This document shows, piece after piece, positions 1-7,730 of a stretch of DNA of 12,719 nt. The first letter of the stretch is position 1. Each line of letters opens with the position of its first letter. The notes under the pieces were generated by a model, which worked only from the letters and a program-made list of their open reading frames with translations, did not search any database and had not been told where the DNA came from. The DNA is from an uncultured bacterium (GTDB lineage Bacteria > Bacillota > Limnochordia > DTU080 > JAAYLA01): NCBI GenBank assembly GCA_937983075.1, contig CALKAQ010000049.1, positions 1-12,719 of the forward strand, written 5' to 3'. The translations under genes and the position numbers were made by a program.

Positions 1-40
1 GGGAGTTTATTTATCCTTCTATCCTACGCCCGACGACAAT

Positions 41-318
41 AAGCCCGGAATGCCGGCATGGTTTTGCTTCAAGACACCGCAAGCCCGAGATTCTCGCACT
101 ATTCCAGCAACAAGCCCAGGATTCTGGGCTTGTTTCGCTCCCAGACGCGACCAACCCCAACTTTCCGGCACTATTTCGGCAATAAAACCGAGATTCTGGG
201 CTTCTTTCACACTCAAGCTGCAACAAGCCCGAGTTTCTGGCACTATTCCGGCAACAAACCCTGCTTCCTGGGCTTAGTTCGATCCAAACCGTCGACAACC
301 CCAACATTCTGGCCTTAG
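41..318. repeat. Degenerate tandem repeat, 72-bp period (about 3.5 units)
   Basis: Three consecutive units of exactly 72 bp start at 81, 153 and 225. A partial unit starts at 297 and a half-unit precedes at 41-80. Each unit splits into a 31-bp half (beginning aagcccgag, with a conserved gcactattcc core) and a 41-bp half (with the conserved core ctgggctt). The 31-bp halves of units 1 and 3 match at 28 of 31 positions, whereas the 41-bp halves match at only 26 of 41. One 41-bp half contains a perfect 8-bp inverted repeat, AAGCCCAG-GATT-CTGGGCTT (112-131). Because 72 is a multiple of three, several frames stay open on both strands and show a 24-residue protein periodicity. No ribosome site fits these frames, so I read it as a non-coding minisatellite. 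Its function is unknown. Confidence 0.75.
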
Positions 319-740
319 CGCACCAACACAGGGTCAGGTCCTGGCAACAACTGGTTGGGGACGCCGATATCGTGCAAAATTTTCGCCCATTCGACAACCG
401 AGCATCATGTAAACGCCACATCCTCAGCCATACAGCATATACCTCCTGTCATCCCACCAGCACCATTCCCCCACTTGTGTTTGGCAATCTGAACTTGAGA
501 ATTCGGCAACGTAAGTTGGAGAGGCGCGGAGAAATATTATAGGCCACACCCACCAACATCAGCCTCCAACACAGCCCCGCAACTTGCGCTAACCAAACGT
601 GAAATCAGCAAAACATAAATCCCCACGACGTCCGCACTTTCACACTGTTCTGCGCTGCAGCCGGGGATGGCCGTTCCGCCGGCCGCGCCTGCTGCCAGCG
701 AGTCGGCCTGCTTGGATTCCCCTTTGCGCACAAGGCTATG
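319..740. other. Gene-free stretch, nothing recognised
   Basis: I see no supportable gene here. An AGGAGGT ribosome-site-like word lies on the minus strand (complement of 441-447), but the reading frame that follows at normal spacing stops after eight codons. The minus-strand open frame starting at 421 runs back through the 72-bp repeat, is rich in Cys and Arg, and resembles no family I know. The stretch could be decayed coding DNA, but nothing shows this directly. Confidence 0.4.
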
Positions 741-777
741 CGAAACAAGAAAGCACCGCGGTGCAGTCCGCGGTGCT
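741..777 (-). terminator. Factor-independent terminator of the first lipoprotein operon
   Basis: A perfect 10-bp inverted repeat (AGCACCGCGG at 752-761, CCGCGGTGCT at 768-777) has a 6-nt loop. Read on the minus strand it is followed by a T-rich tail (TTCTTGTTTCG). It lies about 40 bp past the stop of the minus-strand lipoprotein gene ending at 818, which fits termination of that operon. Confidence 0.85.
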
Positions 778-817
778 CTTGCATTTACGAACGGGCGAAC
801 TGGACGGATCCGAACGC

Positions 818-2041
818 CTATTCCTGCGTGATCCGAACCCAATTGACCGCCGATCGGGGTCCTTGATCCGTATTGTTGGCGACCCAAAGGTAGAAATAAA
901 GCGCCGCCGGATCAATGGAGCCGATATTAACTTCGCCTTCGTGCGTCAAGGTGCCGTTCAAATATACGCGGTGGGCGAAGCGCTTTCCGTCCAAATGGAC
1001 GAGGACCCATTTCAACGTGTAAGGCAAACCGGGTGCGGGCCATCTCGCGCTCGGGGAAAAAGATCCGTCACCGCCGTGAGGAATTCGAGTGTCTATATTC
1101 TCTCTTTCAACCGTAAGGCGGAACCCGTTGTAGTCGAAAATATCAGCGCCTCCCAAAAGGAATTCGCCGAAAAAGCCCGGGTTGAGCTCGGTCCATCCGA
1201 ATTCCGTATATTCGACTTCCACCGTCGTCGTCTTGCCTACAAGGTTGATCGGCTCTTTCAAGACGACGCCTCCTTGGTTATCCGTCCATCCGTTGGAATG
1301 GAAATTTTCGAACACGAGCTTGCCATCCCGAACCGCCACGGGAGATCTGCCTGTGCTCACATGATTGTATACCGCCCATGCGCTGTCGTCGAAGCCGGTC
1401 GAAAAATCATCTTCAACGACCGCCGAGCTGACCTCAACCCGAAACGGTGCCGAAGGAGCTGCGGCTTCTCCCGCGGCATCGATGGCTGTGATGCGGTAAT
1501 AGTACACTTCGCCCCCGCTGACGTTGCGGTCGACGTAATTCGTTTCCGAAACCGTCGCCAGCTCGGTATAGGGTCCGTCGGGACGCGCCGCCCGCTCAAT
1601 GCGATAGCTCTGTGCACCGAACGCGGCGTTCCATGCAATTCGGGCAGCTGAAGCACGGCTTACGCTGGAAAGCGTTTCCGGCGAAGCCAACGGCGGGGTC
1701 GTGAAAGTCAGTTCTTCCGAGACAATCTCTTCGCCTCGAGCATTGACGGCCCGGACGATCAATTGATAACTCGTGTCGGGGACGACTTCGCTCAGCACGT
1801 GGTAATGCTTCGTACCGCTTTGTTCGGTGGTTGAAAAGTTGTAAGCATCGCCCGGACCGTATATCACTTGCGACCGAAGGTTGGCCGATGTTTCGAAAGC
1901 TACGTACACGTGCTGTGACGCAGCATCGATGCCGTATTCAATTTCTCCGATGATCTCCGGTACACTGTTGCACGCTGCGACGACGAAGGCAATCAAGACA
2001 AGGGATGCCTTCGCCGCAATGCGGATCCCTGCTTTTGTCAT
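818..2041 (-). CDS. Lipoprotein with two FN3-like domains and a C-terminal LamG-like domain
   Basis: This is a predicted surface lipoprotein of 407 residues. The N-terminus has basic residues, a hydrophobic stretch and a lipobox (VAAC) with the lipidated cysteine at residue 24. Residues about 30-116 and 120-205 look like two fibronectin type III modules; the second has the typical (S/Y)YRIERA and YYYRITAID strands. Residues about 211-407 form a beta-rich domain resembling the LamG/concanavalin or 3-keto-disaccharide-hydrolase fold, inferred from strand pattern and Trp/Gly-rich motifs (NGWTDNQGG, WTELNPGFF, FYLWVANN). The same domain ends the gene upstream, 38 bp away, so the two are paralogous in this part and very probably cotranscribed. 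The ATG start is preceded by AAGGAGGG at good spacing. A carbohydrate or ligand-binding surface role is plausible but not demonstrated, and no catalytic residues can be assigned. Confidence 0.85.
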   Translation of the reverse strand: MTKAGIRIAAKASLVLIAFVVAACNSVPEIIGEIEYGIDAASQHVYVAFETSANLRSQVIYGPGDAYNFSTTEQSGTKHYHVLSEVVPDTSYQLIVRAVNARGEEIVSEELTFTTPPLASPETLSSVSRASAARIAWNAAFGAQSYRIERAARPDGPYTELATVSETNYVDRNVSGGEVYYYRITAIDAAGEAAAPSAPFRVEVSSAVVEDDFSTGFDDSAWAVYNHVSTGRSPVAVRDGKLVFENFHSNGWTDNQGGVVLKEPINLVGKTTTVEVEYTEFGWTELNPGFFGEFLLGGADIFDYNGFRLTVERENIDTRIPHGGDGSFSPSARWPAPGLPYTLKWVLVHLDGKRFAHRVYLNGTLTHEGEVNIGSIDPAALYFYLWVANNTDQGPRSAVNWVRITQE

Positions 2042-2079
2042 CCAAGGTTCCCTCCTTCCATCAATCGAACTGAGGCGGG

Positions 2080-3081
2080 TTATTCCTCTTCGTAAACTTG
2101 GAACAACACGATTTCATCGATCGCCGACGGACCTTGGTGAGCGTTGTTCGCGACCCACAAATAAAAGTGCACTGCTTCCGCATTCATCGTGCCGATGTTG
2201 AGGCGGCCTTGGTGCTTCAAATCGCCATCGACGTACACTTTTACGGTGAAGTCTTGGCCTTGTTCGTGGGTCAGCACCCAACGGATCTTGAAAGGCGCTG
2301 CAGACAATCCGGTATTGAACCCAGGCTGGAACGACCCGTCGCCCCCGAATGAAATCCGTGTGTCGAGATAATTGGGTTCGACGGTCAGCCGAAAGCCGTT
2401 GATGTTGAAAATGTCTTCGCCGCCGGTTATAAATTCGTTGAAGAAGCCGGGATTCAGCTCCGTCCAGTTATGCTCGGCGTAGGCTATATCGACGACCGTC
2501 GTTGCGCCCGTTAAATCAAGCGCTTCGCGCAGCACAATGCCGCCCTGATTTTGGGTCCAGCCGCCGGTATGGAAGTTTTGGAAGATGAGCCGACCATCCC
2601 GAACAACTACCGGGGAAGGATCGCTGCCGACATCGCCTGCTTTGCTGTAGTCGATATAGTCGTAAACCGCCCATACGCTGTCGTTGAGCCCGCCGCTGAA
2701 ATCATCCGCCACCCGGGTCTCAACGGAAAACGCTCCCCGCTCAAAGGCTAATACAAGATCTTTGCCGCCCCACACCGGCACGCGGCGGATATCTTCAAGG
2801 CCGTCGGGATACCTGACGATGGCCTGATAGTTGCCCGGAACAACGAACGGGAAAACGACGGTTCCGTCGGCTTGGGTCGCTGCCGGACCGTACTTCTGCG
2901 GACCTTCCAAACGGGCCTCAACATGCTCCAGGGGATTTCCATCGGGATCCGTAATGGAAAACGATACGCTGACCGGAGCTTTCGAGAACTTGGAGAAATC
3001 CATACACGCGGCACCCAACACGACGACCGCCAGCACAACGGTCGTGAAGAGAATCTTCGTACGCAGACTGCCCGACCTCAA
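2080..3081 (-). CDS. Lipoprotein with carboxypeptidase-regulatory/SpaA-like domain and LamG-like domain
   Basis: This is a predicted lipoprotein of 333 residues. I choose a TTG start at 3081 because AAAGGAGAGG lies 7 nt upstream and the start places a basic, hydrophobic signal peptide right at the N-terminus, ending in the lipobox GAAC (lipidated Cys 26). An ATG further upstream at 3204 would add 41 residues without a ribosome site and bury the signal peptide. Residues about 36-114 resemble a small Ig-like beta domain of the carboxypeptidase-regulatory or SpaA/CNA-B kind (ITDPDGNPLEHVEARLEG, then ADGTVVFPFVVPGNY). Residues about 126-330 match the LamG-like domain of the next gene by eye: WTQNQGG, NWTELNPGFF, NGFRLTVE, GGDGSF, HFYLWVANN. 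It is the first gene of a two-gene minus-strand operon. The ligand is unknown. Confidence 0.82.
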   Translation of the reverse strand: MRSGSLRTKILFTTVVLAVVVLGAACMDFSKFSKAPVSVSFSITDPDGNPLEHVEARLEGPQKYGPAATQADGTVVFPFVVPGNYQAIVRYPDGLEDIRRVPVWGGKDLVLAFERGAFSVETRVADDFSGGLNDSVWAVYDYIDYSKAGDVGSDPSPVVVRDGRLIFQNFHTGGWTQNQGGIVLREALDLTGATTVVDIAYAEHNWTELNPGFFNEFITGGEDIFNINGFRLTVEPNYLDTRISFGGDGSFQPGFNTGLSAAPFKIRWVLTHEQGQDFTVKVYVDGDLKHQGRLNIGTMNAEAVHFYLWVANNAHQGPSAIDEIVLFQVYEEE

Positions 3082-3119
3082 CGCGAATCCTCTCCTTTCT
3101 TCCTCTAAAAAACCTATAC

Positions 3120-3149
3120 GTATTAGATTATTCACTACACTGCATTCAA
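3120..3149 (-). promoter_or_regulatory. Candidate sigma-A promoter for the lipoprotein operon
   Basis: On the minus strand TTGAAT (complement of 3144-3149) and TAATAC (complement of 3120-3125) are separated by 18 nt. This gives a predicted start of transcription about 30 nt ahead of the TTG start codon. The surroundings are AT-rich compared with the flanking genes. The match is reasonable rather than perfect, and other hexamer pairs in this stretch are possible. Confidence 0.4.
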
Positions 3150-3265
3150 TACCATTATTCACATCGTGTAGGATTCCCTTCTTATTCTTCAAAAAACCAA
3201 TCATTCATAGACTGAAGATCCATCAACCTTGTTCGCTGGCGTACGGGCCGGCTGGGAACAGCAGA

Positions 3266-3317
3266 CAACAAAAAACCGCCGGCTCCCGTGAGCACGTTGC
3301 TCCGGGAAACCGGCGGC
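3266..3317 (-). terminator. Factor-independent terminator downstream of the SDR gene
   Basis: Arms at 3276-3288 and 3303-3316 pair through CCGCCGG and TCCCG with a small internal mismatch. An inner stem GAGCA/TGCTC (3290-3302) closes on a 3-nt loop. On the minus strand the hairpin is followed by TTTTTTGTTGT. It sits about 70 bp past the SDR stop codon and separates the katG-SDR transcript from the lipoprotein operon. Confidence 0.88.
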
Positions 3318-3387
3318 ATTTGCTGCGTTCGCTATCATGCGTTGATGTTATGCTTGCTATTCTGCTTCGGTTCCGGCACGGCCTCGC

Positions 3388-4146
3388 TTAGATCGCCGTG
3401 TAGCCCCCGTCGATCAAGTAGTACGCTCCGGTGATGAACGACGCTTCGTCGGAGAGGAGGAAGCAGACCAACGGTGCGACTTCTTCCGGGCGCCCCAGAC
3501 GTCCCAACGGATGCCGCCGTATCAGCTCTTGGCGGAAGTCATCCGGCAGATGCGCCAGCAAAGGCGTCTCAATGTAAGCCGGGCCGACGCAGTTGATCCG
3601 CAGGCCCATCGGGGCGTACTCCACCGCGGCATTCTTCGTCAAGCCCACCACGCCGTGCTTGGCGGCGGTATAAGCACCATGGCCGATGGCCGCTACGGTG
3701 CCGTGAATGGAAGCCATGTTCACAATAGCGCACTTCTCCGGCCCCGTCTGCAGCATGGCAGGAATTTGATACCGCATTCCGTACAAAACGCCGTTCAAGT
3801 TGATGTCAATAACCCGGTTCCAGTCGTCGAGATCCGTCTCGCCCGCCGGCGCCGTCTGACCTCCGATGCCTGCGTTGTTGACGGCATAGTGCAGGGCGCC
3901 GTAGGTCTTGACGGCGAACTCGACCACCCTTTCGGAGTCTTCCGGCTTCGCAACGTCCTGCTGCACGGCGCTGGCGATCCCGCCTGCCGCCGTGATTTCA
4001 TCGGCGACACGCTGTGCGCCTTCGAGATGGATGTCGGTGAGCACCACCTTGGCGCCCCTTGCGGCCAGTGCCTTTCCAATTGCCTCGCCGAGACCCGATC
4101 CCCCGCCGGTCACCAGCGCGACTCTTCCTTCAAATGACTGACTCAT
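3388..4146 (-). CDS. Short-chain dehydrogenase/reductase (classical SDR, NAD-type)
   Basis: This is a 252-residue cytoplasmic oxidoreductase of the classical SDR family, the family's usual length. The cofactor motif TGGGSGLG spans residues 13-20. Asp38 at the end of the second strand (VVLTDIH) favours NAD(H) over NADP(H). The NNAG motif is at 90-93. The catalytic residues are visible as Asn116, Ser146, Tyr159 and Lys163 (YTAAK). The C-terminus ends in the usual IDGGYTAI. The sequence resembles FabG/glucose-1-dehydrogenase-like enzymes, but the substrate cannot be read from it. The ATG is preceded by GGAGGTG at 8-nt spacing; part of this ribosome site can pair in a small 5-bp hairpin (4154-4168). 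It lies 77-78 bp downstream of katG in the same direction with no terminator between, so cotranscription is likely. A role in handling oxidised aldehydes or alcohols is conceivable but is only inference. Confidence 0.92.
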   Translation of the reverse strand: MSQSFEGRVALVTGGGSGLGEAIGKALAARGAKVVLTDIHLEGAQRVADEITAAGGIASAVQQDVAKPEDSERVVEFAVKTYGALHYAVNNAGIGGQTAPAGETDLDDWNRVIDINLNGVLYGMRYQIPAMLQTGPEKCAIVNMASIHGTVAAIGHGAYTAAKHGVVGLTKNAAVEYAPMGLRINCVGPAYIETPLLAHLPDDFRQELIRRHPLGRLGRPEEVAPLVCFLLSDEASFITGAYYLIDGGYTAI

Positions 4147-4224
4147 GATGTCAACACCTCCGTGGTGTACTCCGTCCCCCGTTCCATGGGCTGACGCAAT
4201 CCGTTGCCGGGGACGTGCGGGAAG

Positions 4225-6456
4225 CTACGACGCCTCCCGCTCCGCCTCGCCCATCCGCAGCGCCTGGCGTGCCAGGTCGAACCGGTCGAGGTGCATCACT
4301 TTGCTCCACGCAGCGATGAAGTCGTGCACGAACTTCGCAAGTGCATCGTCCGCTGCATAGGCTTCGGCAACGGCCCGCAACTGCGCGTTGGCCCCAAAGA
4401 TGAGGTCAACGCGAGTGGCTGTCCACTTCAATTCACCTGTCGCTCGGTCGTATCCTTCAAAGACATCCGCACCTTCCGAAACGGGTTTCCATTCGATGCC
4501 CATGTCGAGCAAGTTGATAAAGAAGTCATTGGTCAGCGTCTCGGGCCGGTCGGTGAAGACGCCGTGCTTCGCCCCGCCGAAGTTGGCGTTAAGGGCGCGC
4601 ATGCCGCCGATGAGCACGGTCATCTCCGGCACCGTGAGCGTGAGCAGCTGCGCCCGGTCGATCAACAGCGCCTCGGCCGGAATCGACGACTTCGCTTTTT
4701 GATAGTTGCGGAAGCCGTCGGCGAACGGCTCGAGCACGGCGAACGATTCGACGTCGGTCTGCTCTTGCGTCGCGTCGGTGCGTCCCGGTGCAAAGGGGAC
4801 GGTGACGTCGAAACCGGCGTTTTTCGCGGCCCGCTCCACGGCTGCACATCCGCCGAGGACGATCAAATCGGCAATCGAAACACGCTTGTCACCTTGCTGC
4901 TTTGCATTGAACTCCAGCTGAATATCCTCGAGGACTTGCAGCACCCGCTGCAGCTGCTCCGGCTCGTTGACCTCCCAATCTTTTTGCGGTGCAAGCCGGA
5001 TGCGTGCCCCGTTGGCTCCCCCTCGCTTGTCCGAACCGCGGAAGGTCGACGCCGCCGACCACGCTGTGTAGACGAGCTCGCGGACGGAAAGGCCCGAGGC
5101 GAGAATTTTCTCCTTTAGTATCTCCACATCGGCCTCATCGATCAGCTCGTGATCGACCGGCGGCAGCGGATCTTGCCAGATGAACTCTTCTTCGGGCACT
5201 TCGGGACCGAGATAGCGAGAACGCGGCCCCATGTCGCGGTGGGTCAGCTTGAACCACGCCCGGGCGAACGCTTGGGCGAACTCGTCGGGGTTTTCGAGGA
5301 AGCGCCTGGCGATTTTCTCGTAAATCGGGTCGGTGCGCAACGCAATGTCGGTGGTGAGCATTCCCGGGGCGTGCCGCTTGTCGGGGTCGTGCGCGTCGGG
5401 CACCGTGCCTCTGCCTTGACCGTGCTTGGGAATCCACTGCCACGCACCGGCCGGACTCTTGATGAGCTCCCACTCGTAGCCGAACAAGTTCCAAAGGAAG
5501 TTGCTCGTCCACTTCGTCGGCGTCGACGTCCAGGTGACTTCAAGGCCGCTGCCGATCGCGTCGCTGCCTTTGCCAGAGCGGAAGCTGCTCTTCCACCCGA
5601 TGCCCATCTGTTCAATCGGTGCGGCTTCAGGTGGCGGGCCGACGTACGCCGGATCGCCCGCACCGTGCGTCTTGCCGAACGTATGTCCTCCGGCGATGAG
5701 GGCGACGGTCTCTTCGTCGTTCATCCCCATGCGGGCGAACGTCTCACGAATTTCCTTCGCCGCTGCGAGCGGATCCGGCACGCCGTTGGGTCCCTCCGGA
5801 TTGACGTAGATCAGTCCCATCTGCGTCGCCGCCAGCGGCTCTTCGAGCTCTCGGTCGCCGGAATGGCGCTCATCGCCCAGCCATTCCCGCTCTTTGCCCC
5901 AGTAGATGTCCTCTTCCGGCTCCCAGACATCCTCGCGCCCAGCGGCGAAACCGAGCACCGGTGCCCCCATGGACTCCAAAGCGACGTTGCCGGCGAGGAT
6001 GATCAAATCGCTCCACGATATTTTTCTGCCGTACTTCTTCTTGATCGGCCACAAAAGCCTGCGGGCACGGTCGAGAAGGACGTTGTCCGGCCAGCTGTTG
6101 AGAGGTGCGAAGCGCTGGCCGCCGCCCTCGGCACCGCCGCGGCCGTCCCCGGTGCGGTACGTGCCGGCGCTGTGCCACGCCATGCGAATGAACAGCGGGC
6201 CATAGTGCCCGAAGTCGGCGGGCCACCAGTCTTGCGACTGCGTCATCAGCTCGGCGAGATCCCGTTTGAGCGCCCAGTAGTCGAGCTTTTGAAACTCCTC
6301 GGCGTAGTTGAAATCTTCTCCGTATGGATTGGCCTGAGGCGACTGTTGATGCAGGATCTTCAAATTGAGCTGATCGGGCCACCAATCACGGTTGGTCGGA
6401 CCCCGGTTGACGGTGTGCATGCTGCCCGTGACCGGGCACTTGCCGTTCTCGCTCAT
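4225..6456 (-). CDS. katG: Catalase-peroxidase KatG
   Basis: This is the bifunctional haem catalase-peroxidase, which removes hydrogen peroxide and oxidises organic donors in the cytoplasm. The protein is 743 residues, normal for the family, with both the N-terminal catalytic and C-terminal non-haem peroxidase-like halves complete. Distal active-site residues are Arg91, Trp94 and His95 (FIRMAWHSAGTYR). Tyr217 (GLIYVNPEGPNG) and Met243 (ARMGM) complete the Trp-Tyr-Met adduct needed for catalase activity. The proximal haem ligand is His258 (GGHTFGKTHGAG), with Trp316 and Asp370. The mobile Arg407 is in THRDMGP. The chosen ATG (6456, MSENGKCPV) matches typical KatG N-termini and lies 10 nt after AGAGGGG. 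Upstream ATGs at 6465 and 6513 are possible but less likely: the first abuts the ribosome site and the second adds a Lys/Arg-rich purine-coded stretch. The SDR gene follows in the same direction. Confidence 0.97.
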   Translation of the reverse strand: MSENGKCPVTGSMHTVNRGPTNRDWWPDQLNLKILHQQSPQANPYGEDFNYAEEFQKLDYWALKRDLAELMTQSQDWWPADFGHYGPLFIRMAWHSAGTYRTGDGRGGAEGGGQRFAPLNSWPDNVLLDRARRLLWPIKKKYGRKISWSDLIILAGNVALESMGAPVLGFAAGREDVWEPEEDIYWGKEREWLGDERHSGDRELEEPLAATQMGLIYVNPEGPNGVPDPLAAAKEIRETFARMGMNDEETVALIAGGHTFGKTHGAGDPAYVGPPPEAAPIEQMGIGWKSSFRSGKGSDAIGSGLEVTWTSTPTKWTSNFLWNLFGYEWELIKSPAGAWQWIPKHGQGRGTVPDAHDPDKRHAPGMLTTDIALRTDPIYEKIARRFLENPDEFAQAFARAWFKLTHRDMGPRSRYLGPEVPEEEFIWQDPLPPVDHELIDEADVEILKEKILASGLSVRELVYTAWSAASTFRGSDKRGGANGARIRLAPQKDWEVNEPEQLQRVLQVLEDIQLEFNAKQQGDKRVSIADLIVLGGCAAVERAAKNAGFDVTVPFAPGRTDATQEQTDVESFAVLEPFADGFRNYQKAKSSIPAEALLIDRAQLLTLTVPEMTVLIGGMRALNANFGGAKHGVFTDRPETLTNDFFINLLDMGIEWKPVSEGADVFEGYDRATGELKWTATRVDLIFGANAQLRAVAEAYAADDALAKFVHDFIAAWSKVMHLDRFDLARQALRMGEAEREAS

Positions 6457-6514
6457 TTCAAACATTCCCCTCTCTTCTCTCTTTTTCTTCTTGACCTTTC
6501 CTTCGACTTCCACT

Positions 6515-6554
6515 CTTATACTTCGTTCTCCTCTATAAACAAGGAATGAATTCC
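6515..6554 (-). promoter_or_regulatory. Candidate katG promoter with adjacent short palindrome
   Basis: On the minus strand TTGTTT (complement of 6537-6542) and TATAAG (complement of 6515-6520) are spaced by 16 nt, giving a purine-rich leader of roughly 50 nt before the katG start. A short inverted repeat GGAAT-GA-ATTCC (6543-6554) directly abuts the -35. This is where a regulator could sit, but it does not resemble the PerR or Fur consensus. No other peroxide-regulator site was recognised. Confidence 0.4.
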
Positions 6555-6716
6555 GACAAAACCAACCGCACCTACAAAGCGGCGTCCGGATGGACAGGTC
6601 ACAACAACGCCGTCAAACACGCTCAACATTTCCACCCGCTGCCGCTTTAAAGAGAACGCTCGCTGTGGACGATGTCATAATGTAGCCCCATTTTTGGAAG
6701 TTGAGGAGGCAGGCAG

Positions 6717-7712
6717 TTGCGTCGTCAAACCAACATCTTCATCGCTTTGGCATTCACGCTGCTTCTCGCCGGTTGTGTCGGGCACATGCTGCCGCCGGCT
6801 GAAGTTCCCGGCGGCGTCATGACGTTCAGCATCGACTTGACGGCCGTGCAGGAGCAAACCGATCCCATTACGCATGGGTACGTCACCTTGACAAAACAGT
6901 CGCTGAAAGTCCAAAAGGAACTCGACATCGTGGAGAACATCGCCTCGGCAACCGTTCGCCAGTTGTATGTAGGCGAGTGGCACATTGAAGCCCAGCTGTT
7001 CAGCGGTGACCGGTTGGTCGCCCGAGGCGAAAAAAGCGTCGTCGTTCGGGCCGACGCCGAAACCGAAGTCGGGCTCACCCTGACCATTTTTGAACCGGAG
7101 CGGATTCCGCCCCCCGTTGCTCCGCCTGACGCGGTGGAAGTTGTTTTGGGATATTCGCTGAGCGGCGCCACCTATCCGATTTTCCGGAACTTCGAGCCGG
7201 ACGATCCGAACGCGGCGGGCTATATCGTCTACTATGCGACGAACCCGGAAGCGCCTTATCGGGCCTTCGGCTCGTCCGATCCGCTGGCGGACAAGCCTTC
7301 AGTGACGGGCCGCACGAGCACAGGCGCCACCTACTACAAGTTTCGGGCCTACGCCGCCGTCGACACGTTGTCTGAGCTGTCCGAGCTCACGGTGGTGGTC
7401 CGCAACGATCCTTCGGCCTCGGCCAAGGAACCTTCCCGCAAAGTGGTCGGACAGCAGCCTACGTTTGAATGGACGGGACCAAACACGTTCACCCAAGGCT
7501 ACTTGGTGCTCGTCAAGCGCGAGAGCGGTTCGGAGTACGAATTCGCTCGCAGAGAACTGCATCCCGAAGACGAATCCGTTCTCCGCTGGGACGAACCGTT
7601 GACGCCGGGTGATTATGCGTGGTTCGTCGTCTTCGTCGACGTGGTCGATACGAATGAAGTCCGATTCGTGAGCAGCCTGCGCCGTGAGTTCACGGTGGGC
7701 CTGCCGAATTAA
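6717..7712 (+). CDS. Lipoprotein with FN3-like domain (first of tandem paralogues)
   Basis: This is a predicted lipoprotein of 331 residues. The TTG start is supported by GAGGAGG 7 nt upstream and by the signal peptide beginning at once: RR, a hydrophobic core and lipobox LAGC with Cys 20. Three regions are visible. Residues about 32-125 form a beta domain ending in a GEWHIEAQLFSGD segment. Residues about 135-230 form a probable FN3 module after the Pro-rich linker ERIPPPVAPP, with a TGATYYKFRAYA strand. Residues about 240-330 form a C-terminal beta domain with QPTFEWTG and TPGDYAWFVVFVD. The same order and motifs recur in the next gene, 18 bp downstream, so the two form an operon of diverged duplicates. 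A specific function cannot be assigned; an extracellular adhesive or ligand-binding role is the simplest inference. Confidence 0.85.
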   Translation: MRRQTNIFIALAFTLLLAGCVGHMLPPAEVPGGVMTFSIDLTAVQEQTDPITHGYVTLTKQSLKVQKELDIVENIASATVRQLYVGEWHIEAQLFSGDRLVARGEKSVVVRADAETEVGLTLTIFEPERIPPPVAPPDAVEVVLGYSLSGATYPIFRNFEPDDPNAAGYIVYYATNPEAPYRAFGSSDPLADKPSVTGRTSTGATYYKFRAYAAVDTLSELSELTVVVRNDPSASAKEPSRKVVGQQPTFEWTGPNTFTQGYLVLVKRESGSEYEFARRELHPEDESVLRWDEPLTPGDYAWFVVFVDVVDTNEVRFVSSLRREFTVGLPN

Positions 7713-7730
7713 GTTGCTGGAGGTCTGACA

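Noticed and set aside
41..318. CRISPR array
   Set aside because: The repeated halves are imperfect (28/31 and 26/41 identities between units), the 'spacers' resemble one another, and no cas gene is nearby. It is a degenerate tandem repeat.
11..421. Minus-strand protein of 136 residues covering the tandem repeat
   Set aside because: No ribosome site at proper distance, odd Cys/Ser/Arg-rich composition, no recognised domain. Openness is explained by a 72-bp period divisible by three; other frames are open too.
599..1651. Plus-strand open frame of 350 residues
   Set aside because: Lies opposite the lipoprotein gene, which has a signal peptide, domains and a ribosome site. The plus-strand translation has low complexity of a shadow frame and no signal.
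5149..6549. Plus-strand open frame of 466 residues
   Set aside because: It is the antisense of katG, whose active-site residues are all intact. The antisense product matches no family.
6457..6716. PerR or Fur box controlling katG
   Set aside because: No match to TTATAAT-N-ATTATAA or the Fur consensus; only a short unrelated GGAAT-GA-ATTCC palindrome was seen.
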